NCBI RefSeq assembly: GCF_003096655.1
Contig: NZ_QEKQ01000008.1
Span: 124,001 to 188,000 of the forward strand
DNA: 64,000 nt
From: Tamilnaduibacter salinus
Lineage (GTDB): Bacteria > Pseudomonadota > Gammaproteobacteria > Pseudomonadales > Oleiphilaceae
Direction: 5' to 3'
Under the pieces are notes generated by a model. The model saw only the letters and a program-made list of their open reading frames with translations. It was not told the DNA's origin and did not search any database. Both the position numbers and the translations under genes were made by a program. This document shows positions 9,393 through 20,773 of this stretch, piece by piece; the first letter of the stretch is position 1, and every line of letters begins with the position of its first letter.

Positions 9393-9960
9393 AACGTCCT
9401 TCTACCTGTGACTGAAGCTCCAGAACCCGGTCGTCAATCCAGCCCTTGAGACCGACGGCGTGCGTCACACCACGGGGGGAGTCCAGCACGACCGGGGCGT
9501 CAGTGTGCACAATGCGGCGGCGGTTATCCAGTGTCAGCCGGTCGCTGCTCAGCCGAGCCTGGGCGCCGTCATCCAGCGGCCGGGTAATGGCGACATTGCC
9601 CGAGAGGTGGAGTTGTTCCTGATTGCGTTCGTAGCGTCCTTCTGCCGCCTCCAGCACCCAGGGTTGCTCGGTGCCGGTGTTTCGGATGACCGCACGGGGG
9701 GACATCAGGTGGGCCACCTTGCGGTTATCGAACTGCTCAATGCGTTCGCTGTGGAGTTCGCTCTTGAGAGCACCATCCTCGGAATAGGAGCGGAAAACGC
9801 CGTTGACGACAAAACTGTCCGGCTCGTCCGGGCCCCGCAGGTCTGCAGCACTGTCGGGGTGGCTCTGTTCATCGCTTTGCCACAGCAGGGCAACCAGCGC
9901 CATCGCAATGACAACAATCAGCAGGTGGCGCAGTCGGGGTATTTGCTGGCGCAGCGACAT
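9367..9960 (-). CDS. lptC: LPS export protein LptC
   Basis: 197 aa, a single N-terminal transmembrane helix (LLIVVIAMALVALLW) and a periplasmic jellyroll (YSEDGALKSELHSERIEQFD). It anchors LptA to the LptBFG transporter. The start at 9960 (MSLRQQIPRLRH) is used because the upstream part of the frame runs into kdsC. Ten bases separate it from kdsC. Confidence 0.9.
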   Translation of the reverse strand: MSLRQQIPRLRHLLIVVIAMALVALLWQSDEQSHPDSAADLRGPDEPDSFVVNGVFRSYSEDGALKSELHSERIEQFDNRKVAHLMSPRAVIRNTGTEQPWVLEAAEGRYERNQEQLHLSGNVAITRPLDDGAQARLSSDRLTLDNRRRIVHTDAPVVLDSPRGVTHAVGLKGWIDDRVLELQSQVEGRYDLRSSSP

Positions 9961-9970
9961 GGTGGCGCCC

Positions 9971-10516
9971 TCAGACCATGGTTTCGTAGGTCTGGTGGAT
10001 GTCGGCCAGCGCCTCATGGGCCTGCAGGATCAGATCGCACAGCTCGCGTACTGCGCCGTCCCCGCCTGCTGTCTCCGTGCAGAAGTCGGCCTGCGCACGG
10101 ACGTACCAGTGGCCATTCGGAACACTGGCGCCCAGCCCCGCCAGGCGAATGGCGCCAAGGTCCGGCAGATCGTCGCCCATATAGGCGACGGCGTCCGGGC
10201 TCAGTGACAGTTCATCCAGCAACTCCCGCAACGCAGCCGCCTTGTCCGACCGGCCCTGACGCAGGTGAGTAATGCCCAGGTCCTGCATCCGGCGTTCGGT
10301 CAGCGGTGACTGACGACCGGTTATGACCGCCACCGCAATACCGGCGCTCTGGAGCTGCTTGATGCCCTGGCCGTCGAGGCTGTGGAAGGCCTTGATCTCG
10401 TCGCCGGAAGCGGAGAAATACAGCTTGCCGTCCGTCATGACACCATCGACATCCAGGGCAAGCAGGCGAATGTCAGCGGCCTTGGTGATCAGATCTTCAG
10501 GCAGTGGACGCTCCAT
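9971..10516 (-). CDS. kdsC: KDO-8-phosphate phosphatase KdsC
   Basis: 181 aa HAD-family phosphatase. Nucleophile motif LLALDVDGVMTDG, motif II VITGRQSP, and late MGDDLPDL for Mg2+ binding. It dephosphorylates Kdo-8-P in inner-core LPS synthesis and adjoins kdsD and the lpt genes. The ATG at 10516 (MERPLPEDL) follows AAGGAGTC; the upstream frame extension overlaps kdsD's start of non-homologous sequence. Confidence 0.93.
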   Translation of the reverse strand: MERPLPEDLITKAADIRLLALDVDGVMTDGKLYFSASGDEIKAFHSLDGQGIKQLQSAGIAVAVITGRQSPLTERRMQDLGITHLRQGRSDKAAALRELLDELSLSPDAVAYMGDDLPDLGAIRLAGLGASVPNGHWYVRAQADFCTETAGGDGAVRELCDLILQAHEALADIHQTYETMV

Positions 10517-10547
10517 GGCGACTCCTTGTTCGGTAGTTGGGTTCCTG

Positions 10548-11522
10548 TCACAGCACGCCAGCGCGCAGCAGGTCGTGCATATTGATGGCCCCCACCAGCA
10601 CATTGTGCTGATCGGTCACGGGCAGGGCGTTGATGCGGATGTCGTCCATGATATTGAGCGCTTCCGCTGCCAACTGCTCGCGTCCGATGGTTCGTCCGTT
10701 GCGCGTCATAACATCGGCGATGGGGGTGGTGTGCACGTCGACGTTGCGGTCCAGGGTGCGGCGCAGGTCGCCGTCGGTGAAGATCCCAATCAGGTGATCG
10801 TCGTCATCGACAATGGTCGTCATACCGAGGCCTTTGCGGGATATCTCCAGAAGCGCGCCGCTCAGACGCGTGTCCGGCGAAACGCGAGGAATTCGCTCGC
10901 CGGTGTGCATGATGTCATCGACCCGCAGTAGCAAGCGTCGCCCAAGACTGCCGCCCGGATGGGACAGCGCGAAGTCTTCGGCGCTGAAGCCCCGGGCTTC
11001 CAGTAGCGAAACGGCCAGCGCGTCCCCCATCACCAGCGTCGCGGTCGTGCTGCTCGTCGGTGCCAGGCCGAGCGGGCAGGCCTCCTGTGGCACGCTGATG
11101 TCCAGATTGGCGACGGCCTCCCGCGCCAGTGTGGACGCCGGGTTGCCCGTCATGCTGATCAACGGCGCCCCCATGCGTTTGATGAGCGGCAGGATGGTGA
11201 GCACTTCAGAGGTGTTGCCGGAGTTGGAGATGGCGAGCACCACGTCCTGGCCGGTGATCATGCCGAGATCGCCGTGGCTGGCCTCCCCGGGATGAACGAA
11301 GAAGGCGGGCGTACCGGTGCTGGCGAGAGTGGCGGCAATCTTTTTGCCGATGTGACCGGACTTGCCCATCCCGGTCACGACCACGCGTCCCCGGCATGCG
11401 ATGATCGTGTCGCACGCCCTGTCGAAGCGCTCGTCGATGCGCTCGGTCAGTGCGTCGATGGCCTCACGCTGAATGGCAATGGCCTGTTGTGCGGATTGGC
11501 GGTAGCTCCTTGGCGTCGACAT
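10548..11522 (-). CDS. kdsD: D-arabinose 5-phosphate isomerase KdsD
   Basis: 324 aa. N-terminal SIS domain (GRVVVTGMGKSGHIGKKIAA, ISNSGNTSEVL) and two C-terminal CBS domains. It converts ribulose-5-P to arabinose-5-P, the first committed step to Kdo. Only six bases separate it from the upstream antiporter gene, so yrbG-kdsD-kdsC-lptCAB looks like one transcript. Confidence 0.95.
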   Translation of the reverse strand: MSTPRSYRQSAQQAIAIQREAIDALTERIDERFDRACDTIIACRGRVVVTGMGKSGHIGKKIAATLASTGTPAFFVHPGEASHGDLGMITGQDVVLAISNSGNTSEVLTILPLIKRMGAPLISMTGNPASTLAREAVANLDISVPQEACPLGLAPTSSTTATLVMGDALAVSLLEARGFSAEDFALSHPGGSLGRRLLLRVDDIMHTGERIPRVSPDTRLSGALLEISRKGLGMTTIVDDDDHLIGIFTDGDLRRTLDRNVDVHTTPIADVMTRNGRTIGREQLAAEALNIMDDIRINALPVTDQHNVLVGAINMHDLLRAGVL

Positions 11523-11528
11523 CCTTGC

Positions 11529-12497
11529 TTAACCTCCCCGGGCTGCCTGATAGAGCACAATGGAATAGCCGATGTAAATGACCAGCAGTATACCACCCTC
11601 GAAACGCGCCAGTTTGCCCTTCTTCTGCATGCTGTAGGCGAAAATCGCCAGCAGCACGGTCAGTCCCGCCATAACGGCATAATCCCGATACAACGCTTCC
11701 GGGTCGATGGTCAGCGGGTTCAGCAGGGCCGGCATGGCAAGTACTGCCAGCAGATTGAACAGGTTGGAGCCGACGATGTTGCCCAGTGCCACGTCGTGAT
11801 GGCCTTTCAGGGCGCTGGCCACCGAAGCCGCCAGCTCAGGCAGGCTGGTGCCGATCGCAATGATGGTCAGGCCGATGACCAGCTCACTGACGCCCAGAGT
11901 CAGGGCCAGCTCGGTTGCGCCCCACACCAGCATACGGGAACTGGCGATCAGCAGTACCAGCCCGACGGCAAACCACATCACGGCCCGTCTGGTGTCCAGT
12001 TCGGGCATTTCCTCCAGCTCTTCAACAAACTCGGGGGACTCCCCACTCTCTGAGCCTTTTGCCAGAAGTGTCAGGGCGACCACAAGCATGACGAGAAACA
12101 TCAGGCCGTCGATCGGTGTCAGTGACAGATCCATAAGGAACAGGAGCGCCGCGCCGGTAACGGCGAGCAGGATCGGAAATTCTCGCTTGAGGACAGCCCG
12201 GCGCAGCGGAACCGGTGAGACGAGGACGGTAATCCCGAGGACCAGGCCGATGTTGGCGATATTGGAACCAATGGCGTTACCGACGGCCATGGCGGGCGCA
12301 TCGGTCAGCGCCGCCGTAGCGGAGACCAGCATTTCCGGTGCGGAGGTGCCAAAGGCGACGATGGTCAGCCCGATCAGCAGGGGCGGCATGCCCGCATTGC
12401 TGGCAATGCCTACTGAGCCCTCGATGAACCGATCAGCACTCCAGATCAACAGAATCAGACCGACGATAATGGCCCCAATGAAGGGAAGCAGTGACAT
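11529..12497 (-). CDS. yrbG: Calcium/sodium antiporter (YrbG family)
   Basis: 322 aa with ten predicted membrane helices in two inverted halves, each carrying an exchanger alpha-repeat: LTIVAFGTSAPEMLVSATAA and LTIIAIGTSLPELAASVASA, with paired GNAIGSNIANIG and GNIVGSNLFNLLAV. These are the ion-binding signatures of the K+-independent Na+/Ca2+ exchanger-like family. First gene of the minus-strand LPS cluster and divergent from mlaF. Confidence 0.92.
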   Translation of the reverse strand: MSLLPFIGAIIVGLILLIWSADRFIEGSVGIASNAGMPPLLIGLTIVAFGTSAPEMLVSATAALTDAPAMAVGNAIGSNIANIGLVLGITVLVSPVPLRRAVLKREFPILLAVTGAALLFLMDLSLTPIDGLMFLVMLVVALTLLAKGSESGESPEFVEELEEMPELDTRRAVMWFAVGLVLLIASSRMLVWGATELALTLGVSELVIGLTIIAIGTSLPELAASVASALKGHHDVALGNIVGSNLFNLLAVLAMPALLNPLTIDPEALYRDYAVMAGLTVLLAIFAYSMQKKGKLARFEGGILLVIYIGYSIVLYQAARGG

Positions 12498-12699
12498 GCA
12501 GACGCTCTCGAATCCAGTGGTGTGACGATACCGTAATGTCAGGCCAGCGAATGAAACAGACGGGATGCTGGTTGCACCCGGTCACCCCCTGCCGCGTTCC
12601 GGTCGGCGTAGGAGGGCGAATTGTGCGGTACAGGATGAGCGGTGGCAACATCGGCCCGGTTGTTCAGATGGTTTGATCAGAACGGTCAGTTAAACCTGA

Positions 12700-12728
12700 T
12701 TGAGGTCTGTGGGGAGTTGTCATACTGT
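12700..12728 (+). promoter_or_regulatory. Candidate promoter of the mla operon
   Basis: TTGAGG (12700-12705), 17-bp spacer, TACTGT (12723-12728), about 33 bases before the mlaF ATG. Both hexamers match consensus at 4 of 6 positions, so this is only a candidate. Confidence 0.35.
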
Positions 12729-12760
12729 ACGCCTCTGTTGATAGGGATCAGGACCATGTC

Positions 12761-13573
12761 ATGACCGAATCGCGGCCTTACATCGAGATCCGCGACCTTG
12801 TGTTCCAGCGCGGTGGAAAGACCATCTTTGATGGCATCAACCTTGACATCCCGCGTGGTCAGGTGACGGCCATCATGGGGCCCAGTGGGACAGGGAAGAC
12901 GACACTGCTGAAGCTGATCGGTGGACAGCTCCGCCCGGACAGCGGGTCGATCCATGTGGATGGTCGGCCGGTTCATGAACTGAGCCGCAAATCGCTGTAT
13001 GCGCTCCGGGCGCGGATGGGCATGTTGTTTCAGAGCGGCGCGCTGTTCACGGATATCAGCGTCTTTGAGAACGTCGCCTTTCCCCTGCGGGTGCACACGG
13101 ACCTGCCGGAAGACATGATCCGGGATATCGTTTTGATGAAGCTTGAAGCCGTCGGGCTGCGCGGGGCCCGTTGGCTGATGCCCTCCGAGCTGTCCGGCGG
13201 TATGACCCGGCGCGTGGCGCTGGCCCGCAGCATTGCGCTCGACCCGGAACTGATCATGTACGACGAGCCGTTTACCGGCCAGGACCCGATTGCCAAAGGG
13301 GTGTTGGTGGAGCTGATCCGGAATTTGAATGACACCATGGGGTTGACCAGTGTGCTGGTGTCACACGACGTCCCGGAATCGCTCAGCATCTGCCACTATG
13401 CCTGTATCGTTGCCGATGGCCGCGTGGTCGGCGAGGGCACGCCACAGAGCCTGGAGCGTCACTCTTCGGAGCGCGTTCGTCAGTTCCTCAATGGCGAGCC
13501 GGACGGGCCCGTTCCCTTTCACTACCCCGCTCCCGACATGGCGTCCGATGTACGCCGGGGAGGCGCTCTGTGA
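12761..13573 (+). CDS. mlaF: Mla phospholipid transport ATPase MlaF
   Basis: 270 aa ABC ATPase. Walker A GPSGTGKT (40-47), signature [13 protein letters not shown], Walker [14 protein letters not shown]. MlaFEDB is the inner-membrane complex that exchanges phospholipids with periplasmic MlaC and keeps the outer leaflet asymmetric. First gene of a compact mlaFEDCB operon; its stop overlaps the mlaE start (GTGA). Confidence 0.95.
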   Translation: MTESRPYIEIRDLVFQRGGKTIFDGINLDIPRGQVTAIMGPSGTGKTTLLKLIGGQLRPDSGSIHVDGRPVHELSRKSLYALRARMGMLFQSGALFTDISVFENVAFPLRVHTDLPEDMIRDIVLMKLEAVGLRGARWLMPSELSGGMTRRVALARSIALDPELIMYDEPFTGQDPIAKGVLVELIRNLNDTMGLTSVLVSHDVPESLSICHYACIVADGRVVGEGTPQSLERHSSERVRQFLNGEPDGPVPFHYPAPDMASDVRRGGAL

Positions 13574-14352
13574 TCGACCGGGTCGCCTCGTTGGGGCGTG
13601 GCGCGTTTGATCTGCTCGCCGCCATCGGGCGGGCGGCGTCATTGCTCTGGGGCGTGCTGTATGCCGCGCCGAAGCCGCGCACAGGGTTCCCTTTGCTGGT
13701 AAAGCAGATCTACCGGGTTGGCGTTCTTTCGCTGGCAATTGTCGTTGTGTCCGGCCTGTTTATCGGAATGGTGCTGGGGCTGCAGGGGTACAACATTCTC
13801 TCCGACTATGGGTCTGAGCAGGCGATCGGGCAGATGGTTGCCCTGACGCTGGTGCGGGAGTTGGGGCCGGTGGTCACGGCGTTGCTGTTCGCCGGTCGCG
13901 CCGGATCGGCGTTGACCGCGGAAATCGGTCTGATGAAAGCCACGGAGCAGCTTTCCAGCCTGGAAATGATGGGTGTGGATCCGCTGCGCCAGATCATCGC
14001 GCCGCGGCTCTGGGCGGGCTTCATGACGCTGCCGCTGCTGGCGATGATTTTTTCAGTGGTCGGTATCTGGGGTGGCATGCTCGTTGGTGTCGACTGGCTG
14101 GGCGTCTTTGAGGGCTCCTACTGGTCCAACATGCAGTCGTCCGTCGATTTCCTGGACGATGTGGTCAATGGCATCATCAAAAGCGTGGTGTTTGGCCTGG
14201 TCTGCACCTGGATCGCGGTTCACCAGGGCTATGACTGCGTTCCCACATCCGAGGGAATCAGCACCGCGACGACCAAGACGGTTGTTTACTCGTCCCTGGC
14301 TGTGCTTGGTCTCGATTTCATACTGACAGCCGTCATGTTCGGAGATTTCTGA
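13570..14352 (+). CDS. mlaE: Mla phospholipid transport permease MlaE
   Basis: 260 aa permease with five or six membrane segments and conserved features of the MlaE/Ttg2B family: [20 protein letters not shown] and [23 protein letters not shown] start at 13570 overlaps mlaF by four bases. It forms the membrane core of MlaFEDB. Confidence 0.94.
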   Translation: MIDRVASLGRGAFDLLAAIGRAASLLWGVLYAAPKPRTGFPLLVKQIYRVGVLSLAIVVVSGLFIGMVLGLQGYNILSDYGSEQAIGQMVALTLVRELGPVVTALLFAGRAGSALTAEIGLMKATEQLSSLEMMGVDPLRQIIAPRLWAGFMTLPLLAMIFSVVGIWGGMLVGVDWLGVFEGSYWSNMQSSVDFLDDVVNGIIKSVVFGLVCTWIAVHQGYDCVPTSEGISTATTKTVVYSSLAVLGLDFILTAVMFGDF

Positions 14353-14801
14353 TGCAACAGAAAACAATGGAAGTGGTGGTCGGGAGTTTCGTGCTTGCGG
14401 GTATCCTCGCGCTCCTGTTCCTTGCGCTCCAGGTCAGCGGTCTGACGCCCCGATCAGCAGATGCCACCTACACGGTGTACGCCAACTTCAACGATATCGG
14501 CGGTCTTTCCGAGCGCGGTATGGTGTCGATGGCCGGCGTCACGGTGGGGCGTGTGTCCGCCATCACGCTGGACCCCAAGACGTATCAGGCCCGAGTCGCC
14601 ATGGAAATCCGGGAGGACTACCGGATCATTCCAACCGATAGTTCCGCGATCATCCGCACATCCGGGTTGTTGGGTGAGAAGTACGTCGATATTTCCATTG
14701 GGGCGGACCAGCAGACCATGGCCGATGGAGACACCTTTTACGGCACGCAGTCCGCCCTGAACCTGGAACGACTGATCAGTAACTTTGCGACCGGCCAGTA
14801 G
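14352..14801 (+). CDS. mlaD: Outer-membrane lipid asymmetry protein MlaD (MCE domain)
   Basis: 149 aa: N-terminal anchor (VVGSFVLAGILALLFLAL), then one MCE domain (YTVYANFNDIGGLSERGMVS, VGRVSAITLD) and the short C-terminal helix that lines the hexameric lipid tunnel. The ATG overlaps the mlaE stop by one base (TGATG). Length matches the Pseudomonas-type short MlaD. Confidence 0.94.
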   Translation: MQQKTMEVVVGSFVLAGILALLFLALQVSGLTPRSADATYTVYANFNDIGGLSERGMVSMAGVTVGRVSAITLDPKTYQARVAMEIREDYRIIPTDSSAIIRTSGLLGEKYVDISIGADQQTMADGDTFYGTQSALNLERLISNFATGQ

Positions 14802-14838
14802 TCGCGAGAAATCCTGAAGCGAGGGTAGGAGAAGGCCC

Positions 14839-15492
14839 ATGACCATGATGACCCGAAGTCTTGTTGTGCTTTGTGCCTGGCTGTTCGGTATGGCCGGTAT
14901 GGTGCACGCGGACGAGAAAGCGCAGTTGCAGCAGTATGTTGAGGACAGCTCTCAGGAACTCATTCAGAAGCTGGACGAGAACCGCGACCTGTACAAGGAG
15001 GACCCGGAGGCCTTCTACGCCAGCATGGAAGAGGCGCTTTCCGGTTTTGTCGATTTCCGCCGCATTGCCGCCCGCGTGATGGGTCGATACGCCCGTCAGG
15101 CCAGCCCGGAGCAGCGCGATCAGTTCGTGCGGGCGTTCAAGCGCAGTCTTTTCGATGCCTACGCTCGGGCATTGGTGGAGTCCGGCCAGTTCTCGATCAC
15201 GGTGACCGAGGTGGATATGAAGCCGGACTTTGCGGATCGGGCCTCTGTCCTGACTGAAATCGAAACCGATTCCGGTAACCGTTACCCCGTCGCCTATTCC
15301 ATGCACCGTGACGACAACGGCACCTGGAAAATGGAAAACGTCATCGTCGAGGGCGTGAACATCGGCCTGGCCTTCCGCGACCGGTTCGCTCAGGAAATGG
15401 AGGCCAAGCGCGGCAATGTGCAGGCCGTGATTGATGGTTGGAATGAGACCGTCAAGGATCTGAGTCTCGAAAACGAAGTGGAAGAGTCATGA
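14839..15492 (+). CDS. mlaC: Periplasmic phospholipid-binding protein MlaC
   Basis: 217 aa with a cleavable signal peptide (LVVLCAWLFGMAGMVHA|DEK). The Tol-tolerance/MlaC fold is recognisable from DFRRIAARVMGRYARQASPEQ and FVRAFKRSLFDAYA. It ferries phospholipids between MlaA-porin in the outer membrane and MlaFEDB. The stop overlaps the mlaB start. Confidence 0.93.
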   Translation: MTMMTRSLVVLCAWLFGMAGMVHADEKAQLQQYVEDSSQELIQKLDENRDLYKEDPEAFYASMEEALSGFVDFRRIAARVMGRYARQASPEQRDQFVRAFKRSLFDAYARALVESGQFSITVTEVDMKPDFADRASVLTEIETDSGNRYPVAYSMHRDDNGTWKMENVIVEGVNIGLAFRDRFAQEMEAKRGNVQAVIDGWNETVKDLSLENEVEES

Positions 15493-15818
15493 CCGGTCAC
15501 GCGCCCAGCCTGACGGTGGATCGTGACGGCCGCTTTTTGCTGGCCGGGCGGGTTGGGGCGTCCGATGTCGTGCGTCTTCGCGAGGAGGGCGAGCGAGCCA
15601 TTGCCGGGGTGACTGGTGATGACTGCCGTCTCGATCTTTCCGGTCTGGACAACGCCAGCAGTATTATCGTCTCTCTCCTTTTGCGCTGGCAGCAGTCGGC
15701 GGCTCGTCAGGGGGTGTCGCTGCGCTGTCTGGGCGCCAGCGACGATCTCTGTGCGATGGCCCGGATGGGCGGGGTGGCGCACACCATTCCCGGCCTGGTT
15801 GAGGGGCGGGGGCTTTGA
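15489..15818 (+). CDS. mlaB: STAS-domain protein MlaB
   Basis: 109 aa STAS domain: DCRLDLSGLDNASSIIVSLLLRW carries the conserved loop around Ser (DNASS) seen in MlaB and SpoIIAA relatives; here shown in part only. MlaB binds MlaF and is needed for transporter assembly. ATGA overlap with mlaC. Confidence 0.88.
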   Translation: MTGHAPSLTVDRDGRFLLAGRVGASDVVRLREEGERAIAGVTGDDCRLDLSGLDNASSIIVSLLLRWQQSAARQGVSLRCLGASDDLCAMARMGGVAHTIPGLVEGRGL

Positions 15819-15898
15819 CGCCATGGGCTTTGCCTATCCATCCCACCCGCAAGTTCGATACAATCCGGGTTTTCCATATTCAGAGTTTGAGGTAAGCG

Positions 15899-16138
15899 AT
15901 GCAGCCTGAAGCGGTGGCAGAGCGAGTCCGTCAGGAATTGCCGGATTGCGAGATTCATGTTGAAAACGAAGGCAACCACTATCTGGTGGTCGCCGTCGGC
16001 GAGCGGTTCAAAGGAATGACGCCGGTCAAGAAGCAGCAGCTGATTTACGGTGCCCTGAATGATGAGCTGGCCGATGGCACCATTCACGCGCTGACCATCC
16101 GGGCGTTTACCCCGGAGCAGTGGGCCGAGCGTCAATAA
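15899..16138 (+). CDS. ibaG: BolA-family protein IbaG
   Basis: 79 aa, class of BolA proteins with the FKGMTPVKKQQLIYGAL segment and the invariant helix-turn-helix-like RhP-type region. IbaG partners monothiol glutaredoxin in Fe-S handling and is encoded between mlaB and murA across gammaproteobacteria, as here. The ATG at 15899 is preceded by GAGGTAAGCG. Confidence 0.92.
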   Translation: MQPEAVAERVRQELPDCEIHVENEGNHYLVVAVGERFKGMTPVKKQQLIYGALNDELADGTIHALTIRAFTPEQWAERQ

Positions 16139-17416
<1,278 letters not shown>

Positions 17417-17428
17417 CGGGAAGAGATT

Positions 17429-18067
17429 ATGAGTGAGAGCATCACCATCGCCCTGTCCAAGGGCCGGATTCTGGAAGAGACTCTGCCGCTGCTGGCAGAG
17501 GCCGGCATTGAGCCGGTGGATGACATCGAAAAGACCCGCAAGCTGGTCTTTCCAACCACGGACGAGCGGGTACGGCTGCTGATCATCCGTGCGACGGATG
17601 TGCCGACCTATGTGCAGTACGGCGGCGCGGACCTCGGTGTGACCGGCAAAGACGTGCTCATGGAGCATGGTGGCGCCGGGCTCTATGAACCGCTCGACCT
17701 CAATATCGCCCGTTGCAAGCTGATGACGGCCGGCCCGAAAGAAGGTGGCGCGCCGCAGGGCCGTCTACGCGTGGCCACAAAATTTGTGGATCTCGCCCGC
17801 CAGCACTACGCCTCCCAGGGTCGTCAGGCGGACATTATCAAACTGTATGGTGCGATGGAGCTTGCTCCGATTCTGGGTCTCGCCGATGAAATCGTCGACA
17901 TAGTGGACACGGGCAACACGTTGCGGGCAAATGGCCTGGAGCCCCGCGAGCTGATCAGCTATATCAGCACGCGCCTGATTGCCAACCGGGCGTCGATGAA
18001 GATGAAACATCGCGATATTCACCCCATTATTGAGAAGATGGGCGCGGCTGTTGCCGCCAGCGCCTGA
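17429..18067 (+). CDS. hisG: ATP phosphoribosyltransferase catalytic subunit, short form
   Basis: 212 aa, lacking the C-terminal regulatory domain, so it is HisG-S and needs HisZ, which is not in this window. PRPP-binding segment [18 protein letters not shown] is intact. First step of histidine biosynthesis. Followed by hisD and hisC, the conserved partial his cluster downstream of murA. Confidence 0.95.
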   Translation: MSESITIALSKGRILEETLPLLAEAGIEPVDDIEKTRKLVFPTTDERVRLLIIRATDVPTYVQYGGADLGVTGKDVLMEHGGAGLYEPLDLNIARCKLMTAGPKEGGAPQGRLRVATKFVDLARQHYASQGRQADIIKLYGAMELAPILGLADEIVDIVDTGNTLRANGLEPRELISYISTRLIANRASMKMKHRDIHPIIEKMGAAVAASA

Positions 18068-18104
18068 TGTTGTCACACCCTGTTTCGTATTTGAGGTGTT
18101 ACCC

Positions 18105-19433
18105 ATGACGGATGTGTCCATACAGCGCATGACAGCGGGTGCCGATGGCTTTGACGCCGCACTCCGCAAACTCCTAGCCTGGGACGACAGTGTCGATCAT
18201 CAGGTCGGGGAATCGGTGCGTCACATCCTCCATGACGTGCGGACCCGGGGCGATGCCGCCGTTCTTGAGCTTACCGAACGGTTCGACGAGGTATCGGCGA
18301 GTCAGCTCAGTGACCTCGAGATTCCCCGCGAGCGCCTGGAACAGGCACTGGCGAACCTGCCTGAGGAGGAGCGCTGGGCGCTGGAGCAGGCGGGGGAGCG
18401 CATTCGTCGCTACCACGATAAACAGCAATCCGAGTCCTGGCAGTACCAGGAGTCGGACGGGACGGTGCTGGGCCAGCAGGTTCGTCCACTCGACCGCGCC
18501 GGTCTCTACGTGCCGGGCGGAAAGGCGGCCTATCCGTCGTCCGTCATGATGAATGCCATGCCGGCCCGTGTGGCGGGAGTGGGAGAGATCATCATGGTGG
18601 TGCCCACACCCAAAGGCGTGGTCAATGAGCTGGTGCTGGCGGCCGCGGCCGTGGGCGGTGTTGACCGGGTATTCACCATTGGCGGTGCCCAGGCCGTTGC
18701 CGCGCTGGCCTACGGCACTGAGACGGTGCCGCCAGTGGACAAGATCGTGGGGCCAGGCAATATCTTCGTCGCCACAGCCAAGCGTGAGGTCTTTGGAACG
18801 GTCGGGATCGATATGATCGCCGGACCATCGGAAATCCTTGTCATTGCAGACGGACGGACCGATCCGGACTGGATCGCGATGGATCTGTTCTCGCAGGCCG
18901 AACACGATGAGCAGGCGCAGTCCATTCTGATCAGTCCCGATGCAGACTATCTGGATCGTGTCGAAGAGAGCATTCGCAGGCTGTTGCCGACGATGGAGCG
19001 GGCCGACATCATTGCGACATCACTCCGGGACCGTGGTGCCTTTATCAAAGTGGCGGATCTGGACGAAGCGGCCGATGTCGCCAACCGCATTGCGCCAGAG
19101 CACCTTGAGCTATCCGTGGCCGATCCGGAGTCGATGCTGCCTGCCATCCGGCACGCTGGCGCGATTTTCATGGGCCGGTACACGGCCGAAGCGCTGGGTG
19201 ATTACTGCGCCGGGCCGAATCACGTGCTGCCCACCGGGAGCACGGCCCGCTTCTCATCACCGCTGGGCGTCTATGATTTCCAGAAACGCTCCTCAATCAT
19301 CGGGTTTTCCGGGGAAGGTGCCAGTCGTACAGGTCGCATTGCCTCGGTGCTGGCGCGGGGTGAAGGGCTGACTGCGCATGCCCGGTCGGCGGAGTATCGG
19401 ATTCGGAACGACGAACAGGAAGACAGCGAATGA
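18105..19433 (+). CDS. hisD: Histidinol dehydrogenase
   Basis: 442 aa. Family signature near [18 protein letters not shown] and [15 protein letters not shown]; the catalytic Glu/His pair is in [12 protein letters not shown] and the late GPNHVLPTG. Catalyses the last two oxidations to histidine. The ATG at 18105 gives MTDVSIQRM; upstream codons in frame overlap hisG and are not family-like. Overlaps hisC by four bases. Confidence 0.95.
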   Translation: MTDVSIQRMTAGADGFDAALRKLLAWDDSVDHQVGESVRHILHDVRTRGDAAVLELTERFDEVSASQLSDLEIPRERLEQALANLPEEERWALEQAGERIRRYHDKQQSESWQYQESDGTVLGQQVRPLDRAGLYVPGGKAAYPSSVMMNAMPARVAGVGEIIMVVPTPKGVVNELVLAAAAVGGVDRVFTIGGAQAVAALAYGTETVPPVDKIVGPGNIFVATAKREVFGTVGIDMIAGPSEILVIADGRTDPDWIAMDLFSQAEHDEQAQSILISPDADYLDRVEESIRRLLPTMERADIIATSLRDRGAFIKVADLDEAADVANRIAPEHLELSVADPESMLPAIRHAGAIFMGRYTAEALGDYCAGPNHVLPTGSTARFSSPLGVYDFQKRSSIIGFSGEGASRTGRIASVLARGEGLTAHARSAEYRIRNDEQEDSE

Positions 19434-20509
19434 GCCGTTACTGGAGCCCGTTTGTTCACAACCTGGTGCCGTACGTGCCGGGCGAGCAACCGAAAATGCC
19501 GGATCTGGTGAAGCTGAACACCAACGAAAACCCCTATGGGCCGTCACCGCGTGTGAACGAGGCGATTGCCGGTCAACTGGGCGACGGTTTGCGCCTGTAC
19601 CCGGACCCCTCCAGCGACGCGCTGAAGGGGACCATCGCCCGTTACCATGGTGTCCGCAGTAATCACGTTTTTGTCGGCAACGGCTCGGATGAGGTGCTTG
19701 CACATATCTTTCAGGGGCTGTTCGGGCATGGTAAGCCGTTGCTGTTCCCGGACGTGACCTACAGCTTTTATCCGGTGTACTGCGGCCTTTATGGTATTGA
19801 GCCCAAGCCGGTACCGCTGGATGACGATTTCCGGATTCACCCCGACATGTTCCAGGGGGAATGCAGCGGCATTATTTTTCCGAATCCCAACGCCCCCACG
19901 GGGCGTCTGTTGCCGCTGAGTGACATCGAAACGATCCTCAAGGCCCACCCTGATGTCGTGGTGGTCGTGGATGAAGCTTATGTCGACTTTGGCGGCGAGA
20001 CCGCCATTGGTCTTGTCGATCAGTACTCCAACCTGCTGGTGACCCAGACGCTGTCCAAATCACGGTCGCTGGCGGGTTTACGGGTCGGCTTTGCCGTGGG
20101 TCATCCCGACCTGATTGAGGCGCTGGAACGAATCAAGAACAGCTTCAACTCCTACCCGATCGACCGGCTGGCCCTGGCCGGCGCCATCGCCGCCTATGAA
20201 GACGAGGAGCACTTTCAGAGCACCCGCAAGGCCGTCATGGCCGAGCGTAGCCGGGTGACTGAGGGGCTTGAGGCTCTTGGCTTCCGTGTGCTGCCGTCAA
20301 GTGCCAACTTCGTTTTCACGGAACACCCCGACCACGAAGGCGCCGACATTGCCGGGCATCTGCGGGAACATGGCATCATCGTGCGCCATTTCAACAAACC
20401 GCGCATCGGCAACTTCCTGCGCATCACCATTGGCAACCCGGAGCAGAACGGTCGGTTGCTGGCGACGCTGGGGGATATTCTCAAGCGGTTTGATCGGGAG
20501 TATCGCTAG
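19430..20509 (+). CDS. hisC: Histidinol-phosphate aminotransferase
   Basis: 359 aa class-II PLP aminotransferase. PLP lysine is Lys210 in [29 protein letters not shown] and [11 protein letters not shown] are intact. ATGA overlap with hisD. In Pseudomonas algW follows; here an A repeat with a nested palindrome follows and then convergent nif3. Confidence 0.95.
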   Translation: MSRYWSPFVHNLVPYVPGEQPKMPDLVKLNTNENPYGPSPRVNEAIAGQLGDGLRLYPDPSSDALKGTIARYHGVRSNHVFVGNGSDEVLAHIFQGLFGHGKPLLFPDVTYSFYPVYCGLYGIEPKPVPLDDDFRIHPDMFQGECSGIIFPNPNAPTGRLLPLSDIETILKAHPDVVVVVDEAYVDFGGETAIGLVDQYSNLLVTQTLSKSRSLAGLRVGFAVGHPDLIEALERIKNSFNSYPIDRLALAGAIAAYEDEEHFQSTRKAVMAERSRVTEGLEALGFRVLPSSANFVFTEHPDHEGADIAGHLREHGIIVRHFNKPRIGNFLRITIGNPEQNGRLLATLGDILKRFDREYR

Positions 20510-20541
20510 GCGGTTCGGGGAAAGAGGTTGATTGTTTTTTG

Positions 20542-20761
20542 GCCACGGAAAGGCACGGAAGAACACGGAAAAGAACGGTTTTAAAGTTTGAACGTTGGGC
20601 TGACGCAGGAAGCCCAACAGTGTCAATCGAGCATACCGATGTTGCCTGGTGGCAGTCACGAAGCTTTGTTGGGCTTCCTGCGTCAGCCCAACCTACGGCT
20701 TCCAGAGTCTTTTCGTTTCCGCCCGAAGGGCGCTTCCGTGCTTTCCGTGTCTTTCCGTGGC
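20542..20761 (+). repeat. Family A repeat element containing a nested palindrome
   Basis: Arms GCCACGGAAAGGCACGGAAG and CTTTCCGTGTCTTTCCGTGGC with GCCCGAAGGGC inside the right arm. Its centre holds a separate element, a perfect 25-bp inverted repeat at 20594-20618 and 20668-20692. Lies between convergent hisC and the Nif3-like gene. Confidence 0.9.
20594..20692. repeat. 25-bp perfect inverted repeat pair (GTTGGGCT family)
   Basis: Left arm starts GTTGGGCTGACGCAGGAAGC and the right arm is its exact reverse complement; each arm is itself an imperfect palindrome (GTTGGGCT...AGCCCAAC). Separated by 49 bases. REP/BIME-like; inserted in the loop of a family A element. Confidence 0.88.
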
Positions 20762-20773
20762 AAACCTCCCCGA

